NCBI RefSeq assembly: GCF_001483745.1
Contig: NZ_LQBL01000003.1
Location: 63,425-127,424, forward strand
Direction: 5' to 3'
DNA from: Serinicoccus chungangensis
GTDB taxonomy: Bacteria; Actinomycetota; Actinomycetes; Actinomycetales; Dermatophilaceae
DNA length: 64,000 nucleotides
Every line of letters begins with the position of its first letter. Within the stretch, counting starts at the first letter, position 1. The notes below the pieces were generated by a model that saw nothing but the letters and a program-made list of their open reading frames with translations, was not told the origin of the DNA and did no database searches. Positions 29,691-37,568 of this stretch are shown piece by piece. The translations under genes were made by a program, and so were the position numbers.

Positions 29691-31833
29691 CCCCGCCCAG
29701 CTCCTGCCGCTCCCCCGTCCGCGCCGCAGCAGCTGCCCGGTCGACCGCCCTGAGCATCGCCTGCGCCTTGGCGCGGGTCTCGGCATACTCCTCCCGCGGG
29801 TCTGACAGCGCGGTGACCGCGCCGCCGACGCCGAAGGCGAGGTCCCCGTCCGGCCCCCGGGTGAGCGTCCGGATGACGATGGAGGTGTCCATCGACCCGT
29901 CCAGCCCGATCCACCCGATCGTGCCGCTGTAGACCCCGCGTGCCCGCCCCTCGAGGTCGTCGAGGATCTCCATCGTGCGCACCTTGGGCGCCCCCGTCAT
30001 CGACCCGCCCGGGAAGCAGGCCCGCAGCACGTCCGTCGGCCCCATCCGCGGGGCCAGCGCACCGCGCACCGTGGAGACGAGCTGGTGCACGGTCGCGTAG
30101 GTCTCCACCCCGCACAGCTGGGGCACGTGCACGCTGCCCGAGCGGCACACGCGGTGCAGGTCGTTGCGCAGCAGGTCCACGATCATGAGGTTCTCGGCCC
30201 GGTCCTTGACCGCGGTCGCGAGGTCCGCGGCGAGCGCGGCGTCCTGCTCGGCGCTGCTCCCGCGCGGGCGGGTGCCCTTGATCGGCCGCGCCTCGACGGT
30301 GCCGCTGCCGGCGTCCACCGACACGAAGCGCTCGGGCGAACCGCTGAGGACGCTGAGGCCGGGCGCGCGCAGCCAGGCCCCGTGCGGCACCGGCGACACC
30401 TCCCGCAGCGCCCGGTAGAGCACCCCCTCGTCGAGCTCCGGCGCGCTCGTCCGGTATGCCGTGGTGAGACAGATCTCGTAGGACTCACCCCGCGCGATCT
30501 GGGCCTGGGCGAGGCGCACCTTGGCGAGATACCCCGCCTCGTCGTCCTGCGGCGTCCAGTCCGGGGCGGCGGCGGGGCACCCGTCCACCCGGTCGAGCGC
30601 CGGTGACCCCGACGGCCCGGGTGGCGCCGCCGACGACCGGGACGGCCCCGCCTGTGGCTGTCCGGCCGCCTCGAGGACCGAGGCCACCTCGTCGGCCCAC
30701 CGCCCCTGCTCCCCGGCGGTCGACGCGTCCTCGACCCACACGGCCCACACCCGGTCGGTGCGGTGGTCGATCACCACCCCACGGTCGACGAGGAGCAACC
30801 AGGCGTCCGGCCACGGCGAGCGGTGCGTGCCGGCCGGGTCGGCGCCGGTCTCGGCCTTGACCTCGTAGCCGATCCAGCCGACGAGCCCGGGCCGCCACGG
30901 CACCTCCCCGGGCCGCTCGTCCGCGACCTCCAGCGCCCAGGCGTCCAGCTCGGCGTCCACCCGGTCCAGCAGCGGGGCGCCCTCGCCCACCCGGTGGGTC
31001 AGCTCTCGGGAGAGCGGCCCCCGCCCGTCGGCGAGGAGCGACCATCCGCTGCCGTCCGAGGAGTCCAGCCAGACCGAGCTCGGCGCGCGGCCGACGAGGT
31101 GCTCGTGCAGCTCGGGCACCCGCACTCGGGCCGCGTCCTCGCGCAGCAGCCGGGCGCGCAACCGCACCGGCCGCCCCCCACGACGGTGCTCCTGGGGCCG
31201 CAGCGTGTCGCCGACGGCCACCACCGCCCCGCCCGCGTCGGCCGCCACCGGGACGTCGGCCAGCGCCAGGAAGTTCGCCACGAGCCGCTCCCCGTGCTCG
31301 GACAGGACGGACTCGGGGTGGAACTGCACGCCCCAGAACGGCCGGCCGGGGTCCGCGAGCGCCATGACGCAGCCGTCGTCGACGGCCCGGGCGGTGACCT
31401 GCAGGTCGGAACGCAGCGGCTCGACCACCTCGAGGGAGTGGTAGCGCACGACCCGCAGCGGCGAGGGCAGGCCCGCGAAGAGCCCCCGCCCGTCGTGCTC
31501 CACCGGGCTGACGATGCCGTGCCGGGGCACGTCCATCTCCGCCACCGTCTCCCCGGCCACGTGGGCGAGACCCTGGTGCCCCAGACACACCCCCAGCACC
31601 GGGACCTCGCGCTGGCCCAGCGCCAGCGCCGACAGACCCAGGTCGCTGTCGACCTGGGGCCGGCCCGGCCCGGGCCCGATGACCACCGCGGCGAACCGCC
31701 GGAGGTCCTGCGCGGTGGCCGGGTGGTCGTGCCGCCACAGCACGGGGGCGCGGCCCAGGACGCGGTGCAGCAGGTCGGCCAGGTTGTAGATGAAGCTGTC
31801 GAGGTGGTCGATCAGCAGGACCTCGCCCGCCAC
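29665..31833 (-). CDS. pabAB: aminodeoxychorismate synthase, fused PabA-PabB
   Basis: Makes 4-amino-4-deoxychorismate from chorismate and glutamine for folate synthesis. The 722-residue fusion starts with a class I glutamine amidotransferase (nucleophile C83 in GVCLGHQG; H172/E174 in FHPES). A linker and a chorismate-binding PabB domain follow. PIKGTRPRG carries K519, the Lys typical of ADC synthase rather than the Ala found in anthranilate synthase. CFPGGSMTGAPKVRTMEILD and GVYSGTIGWI complete the active site. GTG start two bases after the pirin stop, so probably co-transcribed. No pabC is adjacent. Confidence 0.93.
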   Translation of the reverse strand: MAGEVLLIDHLDSFIYNLADLLHRVLGRAPVLWRHDHPATAQDLRRFAAVVIGPGPGRPQVDSDLGLSALALGQREVPVLGVCLGHQGLAHVAGETVAEMDVPRHGIVSPVEHDGRGLFAGLPSPLRVVRYHSLEVVEPLRSDLQVTARAVDDGCVMALADPGRPFWGVQFHPESVLSEHGERLVANFLALADVPVAADAGGAVVAVGDTLRPQEHRRGGRPVRLRARLLREDAARVRVPELHEHLVGRAPSSVWLDSSDGSGWSLLADGRGPLSRELTHRVGEGAPLLDRVDAELDAWALEVADERPGEVPWRPGLVGWIGYEVKAETGADPAGTHRSPWPDAWLLLVDRGVVIDHRTDRVWAVWVEDASTAGEQGRWADEVASVLEAAGQPQAGPSRSSAAPPGPSGSPALDRVDGCPAAAPDWTPQDDEAGYLAKVRLAQAQIARGESYEICLTTAYRTSAPELDEGVLYRALREVSPVPHGAWLRAPGLSVLSGSPERFVSVDAGSGTVEARPIKGTRPRGSSAEQDAALAADLATAVKDRAENLMIVDLLRNDLHRVCRSGSVHVPQLCGVETYATVHQLVSTVRGALAPRMGPTDVLRACFPGGSMTGAPKVRTMEILDDLEGRARGVYSGTIGWIGLDGSMDTSIVIRTLTRGPDGDLAFGVGGAVTALSDPREEYAETRAKAQAMLRAVDRAAAAARTGERQELGGVSPAGRAR

Positions 31834-31836
31834 GCC

Positions 31837-32829
31837 TCAGCCCCGGGGGCGCAGCCGCACCTGCGGCAGCTCGGGCGCGGGGAGGGAGTCGCCGGGGTAG
31901 TCGAACGCGCCGAACCGGCCGTCGGGGTCGTGCCCGAGCTCGTCCTGCCACTGCGTGCGCGCCTGCACGACCTCCTCGTGGGAGCGGCCGATGAAGTTCC
32001 ACCACATGACGATCTGCTCGCCGAAGGGCGGGCCCCCGAGCAGCAGCACCCGGGCACCGTCCTCCCCTGCGGCGAGCTCGAGCTCGGAGCGACCCGGCGC
32101 GAGGTAGCCGAGCTCGGCGCGCTCGAGGGCGGTCTCCCCCATCCGCACCCGTCCGTGGTCGACGAGCACCCCGTGCTCGTGCTCGGGGTCGACCGTGAGA
32201 CGGACCCGCGCGCCGGGGTCGAGGACGACCTCCGCCCCCAGCAGCGGGGTATACGTCGCGACCGGCGAGCGCGTCTGCTCCCCGTCGACGCCGAGGGCGC
32301 CCAGGAAGACGCTGACCCGCCCGCCGTGCACGTCCCGCGGCTGCGGCGCGTGGTGCTGGAAGGCCGGGTCCACCCCGGCGTCGGCGGCCGGCAGCGCCAC
32401 CCACAGCTGAGCGCCGTGGAGCACCTGCAGGTGGGGCTCGTCGCCAGTGACGGACACCTCGGAGTGACAGACCCCCCGCCCGGCCGTCATGAGGTTGAGC
32501 TCGCCAGGACGGACGACCGCGTGCACCCCCGTGGAGTCGCGGTGCTCGATCTCCCCGCTGAACAGCCAGGAGACCGTCTGCAGGGCGGTGTGCGGGTGCG
32601 GGGGCACGACCATCCCGCCGGACCGACCCACCTCGTCCGGACCGTAGTGGTCCACGAAGCACCAGGCCCCGATCATGGTCCGTCCGCGGGAGGGGAGGGT
32701 GCGGCGCACCCGCATAGCCCGGGGTCCGCCGAGCGGCACCTCGCGGGGGGTCAGGACGGTCACCGCCCCCTCCGGTGCTGGGCCGTCCCCGCACGTCACC
32801 TCGTCCGGGCGCGTCTCCAACGAGCTCAT
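31837..32829 (-). CDS. pirin-family protein
   Basis: A 330-residue bicupin. The N-terminal cupin has the metal-binding set MIGAWCFVDHYGPDE, VPPHPHTALQTVSWLFSGEIEHRDS and LNLMTAGRGVCHSE. The C-terminal half has LLLGGPPFGEQIVMWWNFIGRSHEEV, a strong pirin signature. Pirins bind Fe and act as quercetinases or redox-responsive modulators. The gene is immediately upstream of pabAB. The ATG at 32829 gives MSSLETRPDEVTCGDG. Confidence 0.9.
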   Translation of the reverse strand: MSSLETRPDEVTCGDGPAPEGAVTVLTPREVPLGGPRAMRVRRTLPSRGRTMIGAWCFVDHYGPDEVGRSGGMVVPPHPHTALQTVSWLFSGEIEHRDSTGVHAVVRPGELNLMTAGRGVCHSEVSVTGDEPHLQVLHGAQLWVALPAADAGVDPAFQHHAPQPRDVHGGRVSVFLGALGVDGEQTRSPVATYTPLLGAEVVLDPGARVRLTVDPEHEHGVLVDHGRVRMGETALERAELGYLAPGRSELELAAGEDGARVLLLGGPPFGEQIVMWWNFIGRSHEEVVQARTQWQDELGHDPDGRFGAFDYPGDSLPAPELPQVRLRPRG

Positions 32830-32928
32830 CGCCCCATCCTCCCACCGTGAGCAACGTCTCGTCCTCTCCGCGGGCACCAGGGGGCTGCAGCGGAATCCCG
32901 TGGCGCGGATGTGTTGTTGACTAGACAT

Positions 32929-34314
32929 ATGAGCACTCCTCAGCCGTCCGCCCCGGCGCAGCAGCCGTCCGCCCCCCGTCCCCACCGCGTCCTCGTCATC
33001 GGCTCCGGCTTCGGCGGCCTCTTCGCCACCAAGGCGCTCTCCGACCCGGCCGTGCAGGTGCTCATGGTGGCCCGCACCGGCCACCACCTCTTCCAGCCGC
33101 TCCTCTACCAGGTCGCGACCGGCATCCTCTCCGAGGGCGTCATCGCCCCGCCGACGCGGGACGTGCTCGCCAGCCAGGACAACGTGACGGTGATGCTGGG
33201 CGACGTCAAGAGCATCGACATCGACGAGCGTTCGGTGACCGCGGTCACGGCCGGCGAGGACATGGTCTACGACTACGACAGCCTCATCCTCGCGGCCGGC
33301 GCCAACCAGTCGTGGTTCGGCAGCCCGCACTTCGCCGAGTACGCCCCCGGCATGAAGTCGATCGACGACGCCCTGGAGCTGCGCGGGCGCATCTACGGCG
33401 CCTTCGAGCTCGCCGAGCTGGCGGCCGCCGCCGGGCGGGAGGACGACGTGCGTCGGCTGCTGACCTTCGTCGTCGTCGGGGCCGGGCCGACGGGCGTGGA
33501 GATGGCCGGCCAGCTGGCCGAGCTGAGCAAGCGCACGCTGCGCAAGGAGTTCCGCCACATCGACCCGACGCAGGCGCGGATCATCCTCGTGGACGCCGTG
33601 GACCAGGTGCTCGCCCCCTTCGGCGACAGCCTGGCGGCGAAGACCGAGCGCAGCCTCACCGAGATCGGCATCGAGGTGAAGCTCGGCCGCAAGGTGGTCG
33701 ACGTCGACGAGGGCGGGGTCGTCCTGGAGTCCACCGAGAACGGCAGCCAGGAGCGCATCGAGGCGCAGACCAAGGTGTGGGCCGCCGGCGTCCAGGGCAA
33801 CCCGCTGGGTCGCAAGGTCGCCGAGCAGGCGGGCGCCGAGCTCGACCGTTCCGGCCGGGTCAAGGTCCTCCCCGACCTCACCCTGCCCGGGCACCCCGAG
33901 GTCTTCGTCGTGGGTGACCTCGCCGCCGTGGACGGTGTTCCCGGCGTCGCCCAGGGAGCCATCCAGGGCGGGCGGCACGCGGCGGACCAGATCCTGCGGC
34001 GGGTGCGCGGGGAGGAGACCGGCCAGGAGTTCCAGTACTTCGACAAGGGCTCGATGGCCACGATCTCCCGCTTCCGCGCGGTGATGAAGCGCGGCCGGAT
34101 CGAGCTCACCGGCTACCCCGCCTGGGTCGCCTGGCTGGCGGTGCACCTCTTCTACATCATCGGGTTCAAGAGCCAGCTGGCGACGCTGATGCACTGGGCG
34201 GTGAGCTTCGTGGGCCGTGACCGCTCCGAGCGCACGGTCACCGAGCAGCAGGTGTACGCCCGGCTGGCCCTGGAGTACCTCGGCGAGGACTTCCGCAAGC
34301 AGCCCAAGCGCTGA
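32929..34314 (+). CDS. ndh: type II NADH dehydrogenase / NAD(P)-FAD oxidoreductase
   Basis: Non-proton-pumping respiratory NADH:quinone oxidoreductase. The 461-residue protein has an FAD-binding site HRVLVIGSGFGGLFATKAL, an NADH site LTFVVVGAGPTGVEMAGQLAEL, and the second FAD motif HPEVFVVGDLAAV. The C-terminal hydrophobic helices (WVAWLAVHLFYIIGF) attach NDH-2 to the membrane. The start is uncertain: ATG at 32929 (given) or ATG at 32911; the first 20 residues are disordered either way, and no good Shine-Dalgarno is seen. Converges with the GNAT gene with one base between stops. Confidence 0.92.
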   Translation: MSTPQPSAPAQQPSAPRPHRVLVIGSGFGGLFATKALSDPAVQVLMVARTGHHLFQPLLYQVATGILSEGVIAPPTRDVLASQDNVTVMLGDVKSIDIDERSVTAVTAGEDMVYDYDSLILAAGANQSWFGSPHFAEYAPGMKSIDDALELRGRIYGAFELAELAAAAGREDDVRRLLTFVVVGAGPTGVEMAGQLAELSKRTLRKEFRHIDPTQARIILVDAVDQVLAPFGDSLAAKTERSLTEIGIEVKLGRKVVDVDEGGVVLESTENGSQERIEAQTKVWAAGVQGNPLGRKVAEQAGAELDRSGRVKVLPDLTLPGHPEVFVVGDLAAVDGVPGVAQGAIQGGRHAADQILRRVRGEETGQEFQYFDKGSMATISRFRAVMKRGRIELTGYPAWVAWLAVHLFYIIGFKSQLATLMHWAVSFVGRDRSERTVTEQQVYARLALEYLGEDFRKQPKR

Positions 34315-34315
34315 C

Positions 34316-34747
34316 TCAGCCCCGCGTCATCGGCAGGTGCGGTATGCCGTCCTCCAGGTAGTCGGGGCCGCTGCGGACGAACCCGAGCCGGGCGTACCAG
34401 TCCGCCAGGTGGGCCTGGGCGCCGATCTGGACCGGTCCGTCGCCGAGCCGCCGCAGCCCCTCGCGGACCAGCTGTGCGGCATACCCGCGCCCCCGGTGGT
34501 CGCGGTGCGTGGCCACCCTGCCCAGCCGACGCGTGCCGTTGGGGTCGACGAGGGTGCGGACGGTCGCCGCGACCTGCCCGTCGACGTCCATCCACAGGTG
34601 CTCCGCCGTGGGCTCGACGTCGCGCCCGTCGATCTCCGGGTAGGGGCACTGCTGCTCGACGACGAAGACGTCCACCCGCAGCCGCAGCAGGTCGTGCAGC
34701 GTCCTGACGTCGAGGTCGGCGAACTTGGCGGCGTGGAGGGTGCCCAT
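34316..34747 (-). CDS. GNAT-family N-acetyltransferase (ElaA-like)
   Basis: A 143-residue GCN5-related acetyltransferase. FADLDVRTLHDLLRLRVDVFVVEQQCPYPEIDGRD matches the ElaA N-terminus. GRVATHRDHRGRGYAAQLVREGLRRL contains the Q/RxxGxG/A acetyl-CoA loop. LADWYARLGFVRSGPDYLEDGIPHLPM is the C-terminal ElaA pattern. The acceptor substrate is unknown. The ATG at 34747 is preferred over the upstream in-frame extension because it begins at the family N-terminus. Confidence 0.88.
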   Translation of the reverse strand: MGTLHAAKFADLDVRTLHDLLRLRVDVFVVEQQCPYPEIDGRDVEPTAEHLWMDVDGQVAATVRTLVDPNGTRRLGRVATHRDHRGRGYAAQLVREGLRRLGDGPVQIGAQAHLADWYARLGFVRSGPDYLEDGIPHLPMTRG

Positions 34748-34842
34748 GCCAGCAGGGTATGCCGACCGCACCGGCCGCCCGGGCTGCGGCCGGGGCGTCC
34801 AGCGCCCGGCCGGCAGCGGCTGGGGGCGCCTAGAGTGGGGGC

Positions 34843-35922
34843 ATGAGCCACGCACCGGGCGGTGCCGAGCCGGTGGACGTGCTGCGGCGCATCGCCTTCC
34901 TCCTCGAGCGCGAGCGCGCCGAGACCCGCCGGGTGGAGGCCTACCGCAACGCCGCGGCGGTCATCCTGCCGCTGGGCGAGGACGAGGTGCGCCGCCGGGT
35001 CGAGGCCGGCACGCTGCGGGACCTGGCCGGCATCGGCCCCTCGACCTCGTCCGTCGTCGAGGCCGTCGTGCGCGGCGAGACACCCGAGAAGCTCACCGAC
35101 CTCGAGTCGCGGGCCGGCACCCCGCTGGCCACCGGCGGGGAGCCGCTGCGCGAGCTGCTCCGCGGTGACCTGCACAGCCACTCGGACTGGTCCGACGGCG
35201 GCAGCCCCATCGAGGAGATGGTGGCCAGCGCGATGGAGCTGGGCCACGACTACCTCGCGCTCACCGACCACTCCCCCCGGCTCACCGTGGCCCGCGGCCT
35301 CACGGCCGACCGGTTGCGCCGCCAGCTGCAGGTCGTCGACGCCGTCAACGGGCAGACCGCTCCGGGGTTCACCCTCCTCAAGGCCATCGAGGTGGACATC
35401 CTCGACGACGGCGGCCTCGACCAGGACGAGGACCTGCTCGGTGAGCTCGACGTGCGGGTGGCCTCGGTCCACTCCAAGCTCACCATGGCCCGGACGGCGA
35501 TGACCCGGCGCATGGTCGCCGCGGTCGAGAACCCGCTCACCAGCGTGCTGGGCCATTGCACCGGTCGCCGGGTCATGCCACGTCGCGGGGACCGGGGCGC
35601 ACGCGGCGGCTCCCGGGCCCGCCCGCCCAGCGACTTCGACGCGGCCGCCGTCTTCGAGGCGTGCGCGCGGACGGGCACCGCGGTGGAGGTCAACTCCCGG
35701 CCCGAGCGCCAGGACCCGCCCGGTGCGCTGCTGGATCTCGCCGTGGAGACCGGCTGCCTCTTCGCCGTGTCGACCGACGCGCACGCCCCCGGTCAGCTGG
35801 ACTTCCTCGACTACGGCTGCGAGCGGGCGGTGCGCCACGGCGTGCCCGCCGACCGGGTGGTCAACACCTGGCCGCTGGAGCGCCTGCTGGAGTGGGCCCG
35901 GGACCCCGCGTCGGCGCTCTGA
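34843..35922 (+). CDS. PHP-domain metal-dependent hydrolase with N-terminal HhH region
   Basis: A 359-residue protein. Residues 10-85 resemble the DNA polymerase X N-terminal helical and helix-hairpin-helix region (AYRNAAAVI, LRDLAGIGPSTSSVV). Residues 107-350 form a PHP domain with metal ligands in RGDLHSHSDWSDG, LALTDHSPR, KAIEVDIL, VASVHSKL, VLGHCTG and AVSTDAHAPG. This is the PolX tail without the polymerase palm, a common actinobacterial form; phosphodiesterase or DNA-repair roles are plausible. TAGAGT (34831-34836) is six bases before the ATG, so it is probably leaderless. Confidence 0.85.
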   Translation: MSHAPGGAEPVDVLRRIAFLLERERAETRRVEAYRNAAAVILPLGEDEVRRRVEAGTLRDLAGIGPSTSSVVEAVVRGETPEKLTDLESRAGTPLATGGEPLRELLRGDLHSHSDWSDGGSPIEEMVASAMELGHDYLALTDHSPRLTVARGLTADRLRRQLQVVDAVNGQTAPGFTLLKAIEVDILDDGGLDQDEDLLGELDVRVASVHSKLTMARTAMTRRMVAAVENPLTSVLGHCTGRRVMPRRGDRGARGGSRARPPSDFDAAAVFEACARTGTAVEVNSRPERQDPPGALLDLAVETGCLFAVSTDAHAPGQLDFLDYGCERAVRHGVPADRVVNTWPLERLLEWARDPASAL

Positions 35923-35952
35923 GGCCCAGCCACGCGGACGGCGCCGACCGTT

Positions 35953-35982
35953 TTGGTCCATCCCTGCGCCATCACGTATGCT
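35953..35982 (+). promoter_or_regulatory. promoter of the tRNA-Glu/Asp/Phe cluster
   Basis: TTGGTC (35953-35958), an 18-bp spacer, then TATGCT (35977-35982). Transcription would begin near 35989, 16 bp before tRNA-Glu. No other gene lies between it and the cluster. Confidence 0.65.
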
Positions 35983-36004
35983 CATCGTCGTCCTCAACGG
36001 ATAG

Positions 36005-36077
36005 GTCCCCATCGTCTAGTGGCCTAGGACCCCGCCCTTTCACGGCGGTAACACGGGTTCGAATCCCGTTGGGGATG
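36005..36077 (+). tRNA. tRNA-Glu (anticodon TTC)
   Basis: A 73-nt cloverleaf: acceptor GTCCCCA pairs with TGGGGAT (terminal G-U), the anticodon loop is CTTTCAC with TTC, and the T-arm is CGGGTTCGAATCCCG. CCA is not encoded in register. Confidence 0.95.
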
Positions 36078-36101
36078 CACCAGGTCTCGACCTGAAATCG
36101 A

Positions 36102-36175
36102 GGCCCCGTGGCGCAGTTGGTTAGCGCGCCGCCCTGTCACGGCGGAGGTCGCGGGTTCGAGTCCCGTCGGGGTCG
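36102..36175 (+). tRNA. tRNA-Asp (anticodon GTC)
   Basis: A 74-nt cloverleaf: acceptor GGCCCCG pairs with CGGGGTC (one G-U), the anticodon loop is CTGTCAC with GTC, and the T-arm is GCGGGTTCGAGTCCCG. It lies 24 bp after tRNA-Glu in the same transcript. Confidence 0.95.
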
Positions 36176-36187
36176 CAGAGTAGGAGC

Positions 36188-36221
36188 GGCGTGGTCACCG
36201 GAGAGATCCGGGGACCACGCC
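36188..36221 (+). other. stem-loop between tRNA-Asp and tRNA-Phe
   Basis: Arms GGCGTGGTC (36188-36196) and GACCACGCC (36213-36221), then CCGG/CCGG, form a long stem with one A/G mismatch and a 6-nt loop. It may be an RNase processing signal or a weak terminator inside the tRNA operon. Confidence 0.5.
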
Positions 36222-36235
36222 GGCTCGCTACTTCC

Positions 36236-36309
36236 GGCCAGGTAGCTCAGTTGGTACGAGCGTTCGACTGAAAATCGAAAGGTCGGCGGTTCGACCCCGC
36301 CCCTGGCCA
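36236..36309 (+). tRNA. tRNA-Phe (anticodon GAA)
   Basis: A 74-nt cloverleaf: acceptor GGCCAGG pairs with CCTGGCC, the anticodon loop is CTGAAAA with GAA, and the T-arm contains GTTCGAC. Last gene of the cluster, followed by a terminator. Confidence 0.95.
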
Positions 36310-36315
36310 CGCGAC

Positions 36316-36350
36316 AAGCCGCGGGTCTGCCCTGATGACACCCGCGGCTT
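36316..36350 (+). terminator. terminator of the tRNA cluster
   Basis: Arms AAGCCGCGGGT (36316-36326) and ACCCGCGGCTT (36340-36350) form an 11-bp stem with a 13-nt loop, followed by TCGCGTT. It ends the tRNA-Glu/Asp/Phe transcript before the iron transport genes. Confidence 0.75.
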
Positions 36351-36398
36351 TCGCGTTCCCGGGGGTCGACGAATTTGCGCAGCCGATCATGCCTGTGG

Positions 36399-36417
36399 TG
36401 AAGTTAGGTCAACCTAA
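36399..36417. promoter_or_regulatory. DtxR/IdeR-type iron box before the Fe ABC transporter
   Basis: Read on the minus strand, TTAGGTTGACCTAACTTCA matches 14 of 19 positions of the DtxR/IdeR consensus TTAGGTTAGGCTAACCTAA; its core TTAGGTCAACCTAA is palindromic. It lies 31 bp before the ATG of the iron-binding lipoprotein gene, where Fe-loaded repressor would shut off iron uptake. Confidence 0.65.
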
Positions 36418-36447
36418 GTCGGACCGCTCCTCGAGGAGACCACCCCC

Positions 36448-37536
36448 ATGATCCGCGTGACCCGTCTCGCCCTCGTCGGCGCCCTGCTCCCGTTGACGCT
36501 CGCCGCCTGTGGCCCGACGGACGAGCAGGCTCCCGCCTCCGACGACACCACCACTGACGCCGCTGCCGACAGCACCGGCGAGGAGCCCGCCGCCTCGAGC
36601 GACGGCACCCTCACGCTCTACTCCGGCCGCAACGAGGAGCTCGTCCAGCCGGTGCTGGACGCCTTCACCAGCGAGACCGGCATCGAGGTGGAGGTCCGGT
36701 ATGCTGACACCGCCGCGATGGCGGCCCAGCTCCTGGAGGAGGGCGAGAACTCCCCCGCCGACGCCTTCCTCGCCCAGGACGCCGGCGCCCTCGGTGCCGT
36801 CTCCGAGGAGGGACTGCTCGAGGAGCTGCCGCAGGAGACCCTCGACCTGGTCGCGGACACCTACCGCTCGGCGGACGGCACGTGGGTCGGGCTCACCGGG
36901 CGCTCCCGGGTCCTGGCCTACAACACCGAGGCCGTGCCCGAGGACGAGCTGCCCGCGTCGGTCCAGGACCTCACCGGCCCGGACTGGACCGGCCGCGTCG
37001 GCGTGGCCCCGACGAACGCCAGCTTCCAGTCCTTCGTCACCGCGATGCGCGTGCTCGAGGGGGAGGACACCGCGGCCACCTGGCTCGAGGACCTCGCCGC
37101 CAACGACCCGCAGATCCGGGAGCGCAACGGCGAGATCGTCGCCGACGTCGACTCCGGCGCGATCGACGTGGGCCTGGTCAACCACTACTACGTCTACGAG
37201 CTGGCCGCCGAGCAGGGCGTTCCTCCCGAGGAGCTGGACGTCGCCCTGCACTTCTTCCCGGACGGCGACACCGGTGCCCTGGTCAACATCTCCGGCCTCG
37301 GCCTCGTGGGGGAGCAGCCGGACGGCGACGCGCAGGCGCTCGTCGACTACCTGCTCTCCGACGCCGGGCAGACCTACTTCGTCGAGCAGACCTCGGAGTA
37401 CCCCATGATCGAGGGCCTCGACGGTCCGGCCGGTCTTCCTGCGCTCGAGGAGCTCGAGACCCCCGACATCGATCTCAACGACCTCGAGGACCTCCAGACG
37501 ACGATCGGGATGATCACCGAGGCGGGCCTGCTCTGA
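36448..37536 (+). CDS. iron(III) ABC transporter substrate-binding lipoprotein
   Basis: FbpA/FutA-type ferric-binding receptor. The 362-residue precursor has a lipoprotein signal MIRVTRLALVGALLPLTLAAC (Cys21), an acidic linker, then GTLTLYSGRNEELVQPVLDAFTSETGIEVEVRY, the standard start of Fe(III)-binding class 1 proteins. VNHYYVYEL holds the paired Tyr that coordinate Fe(III) in the family. Next come a two-TM-set permease and an ATPase, making a complete importer. A DtxR-type box lies directly upstream. Confidence 0.92.
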   Translation: MIRVTRLALVGALLPLTLAACGPTDEQAPASDDTTTDAAADSTGEEPAASSDGTLTLYSGRNEELVQPVLDAFTSETGIEVEVRYADTAAMAAQLLEEGENSPADAFLAQDAGALGAVSEEGLLEELPQETLDLVADTYRSADGTWVGLTGRSRVLAYNTEAVPEDELPASVQDLTGPDWTGRVGVAPTNASFQSFVTAMRVLEGEDTAATWLEDLAANDPQIRERNGEIVADVDSGAIDVGLVNHYYVYELAAEQGVPPEELDVALHFFPDGDTGALVNISGLGLVGEQPDGDAQALVDYLLSDAGQTYFVEQTSEYPMIEGLDGPAGLPALEELETPDIDLNDLEDLQTTIGMITEAGLL

Positions 37537-37568
37537 CCGGCAGCCGGGCTCACCCCGCGCTCACCGCC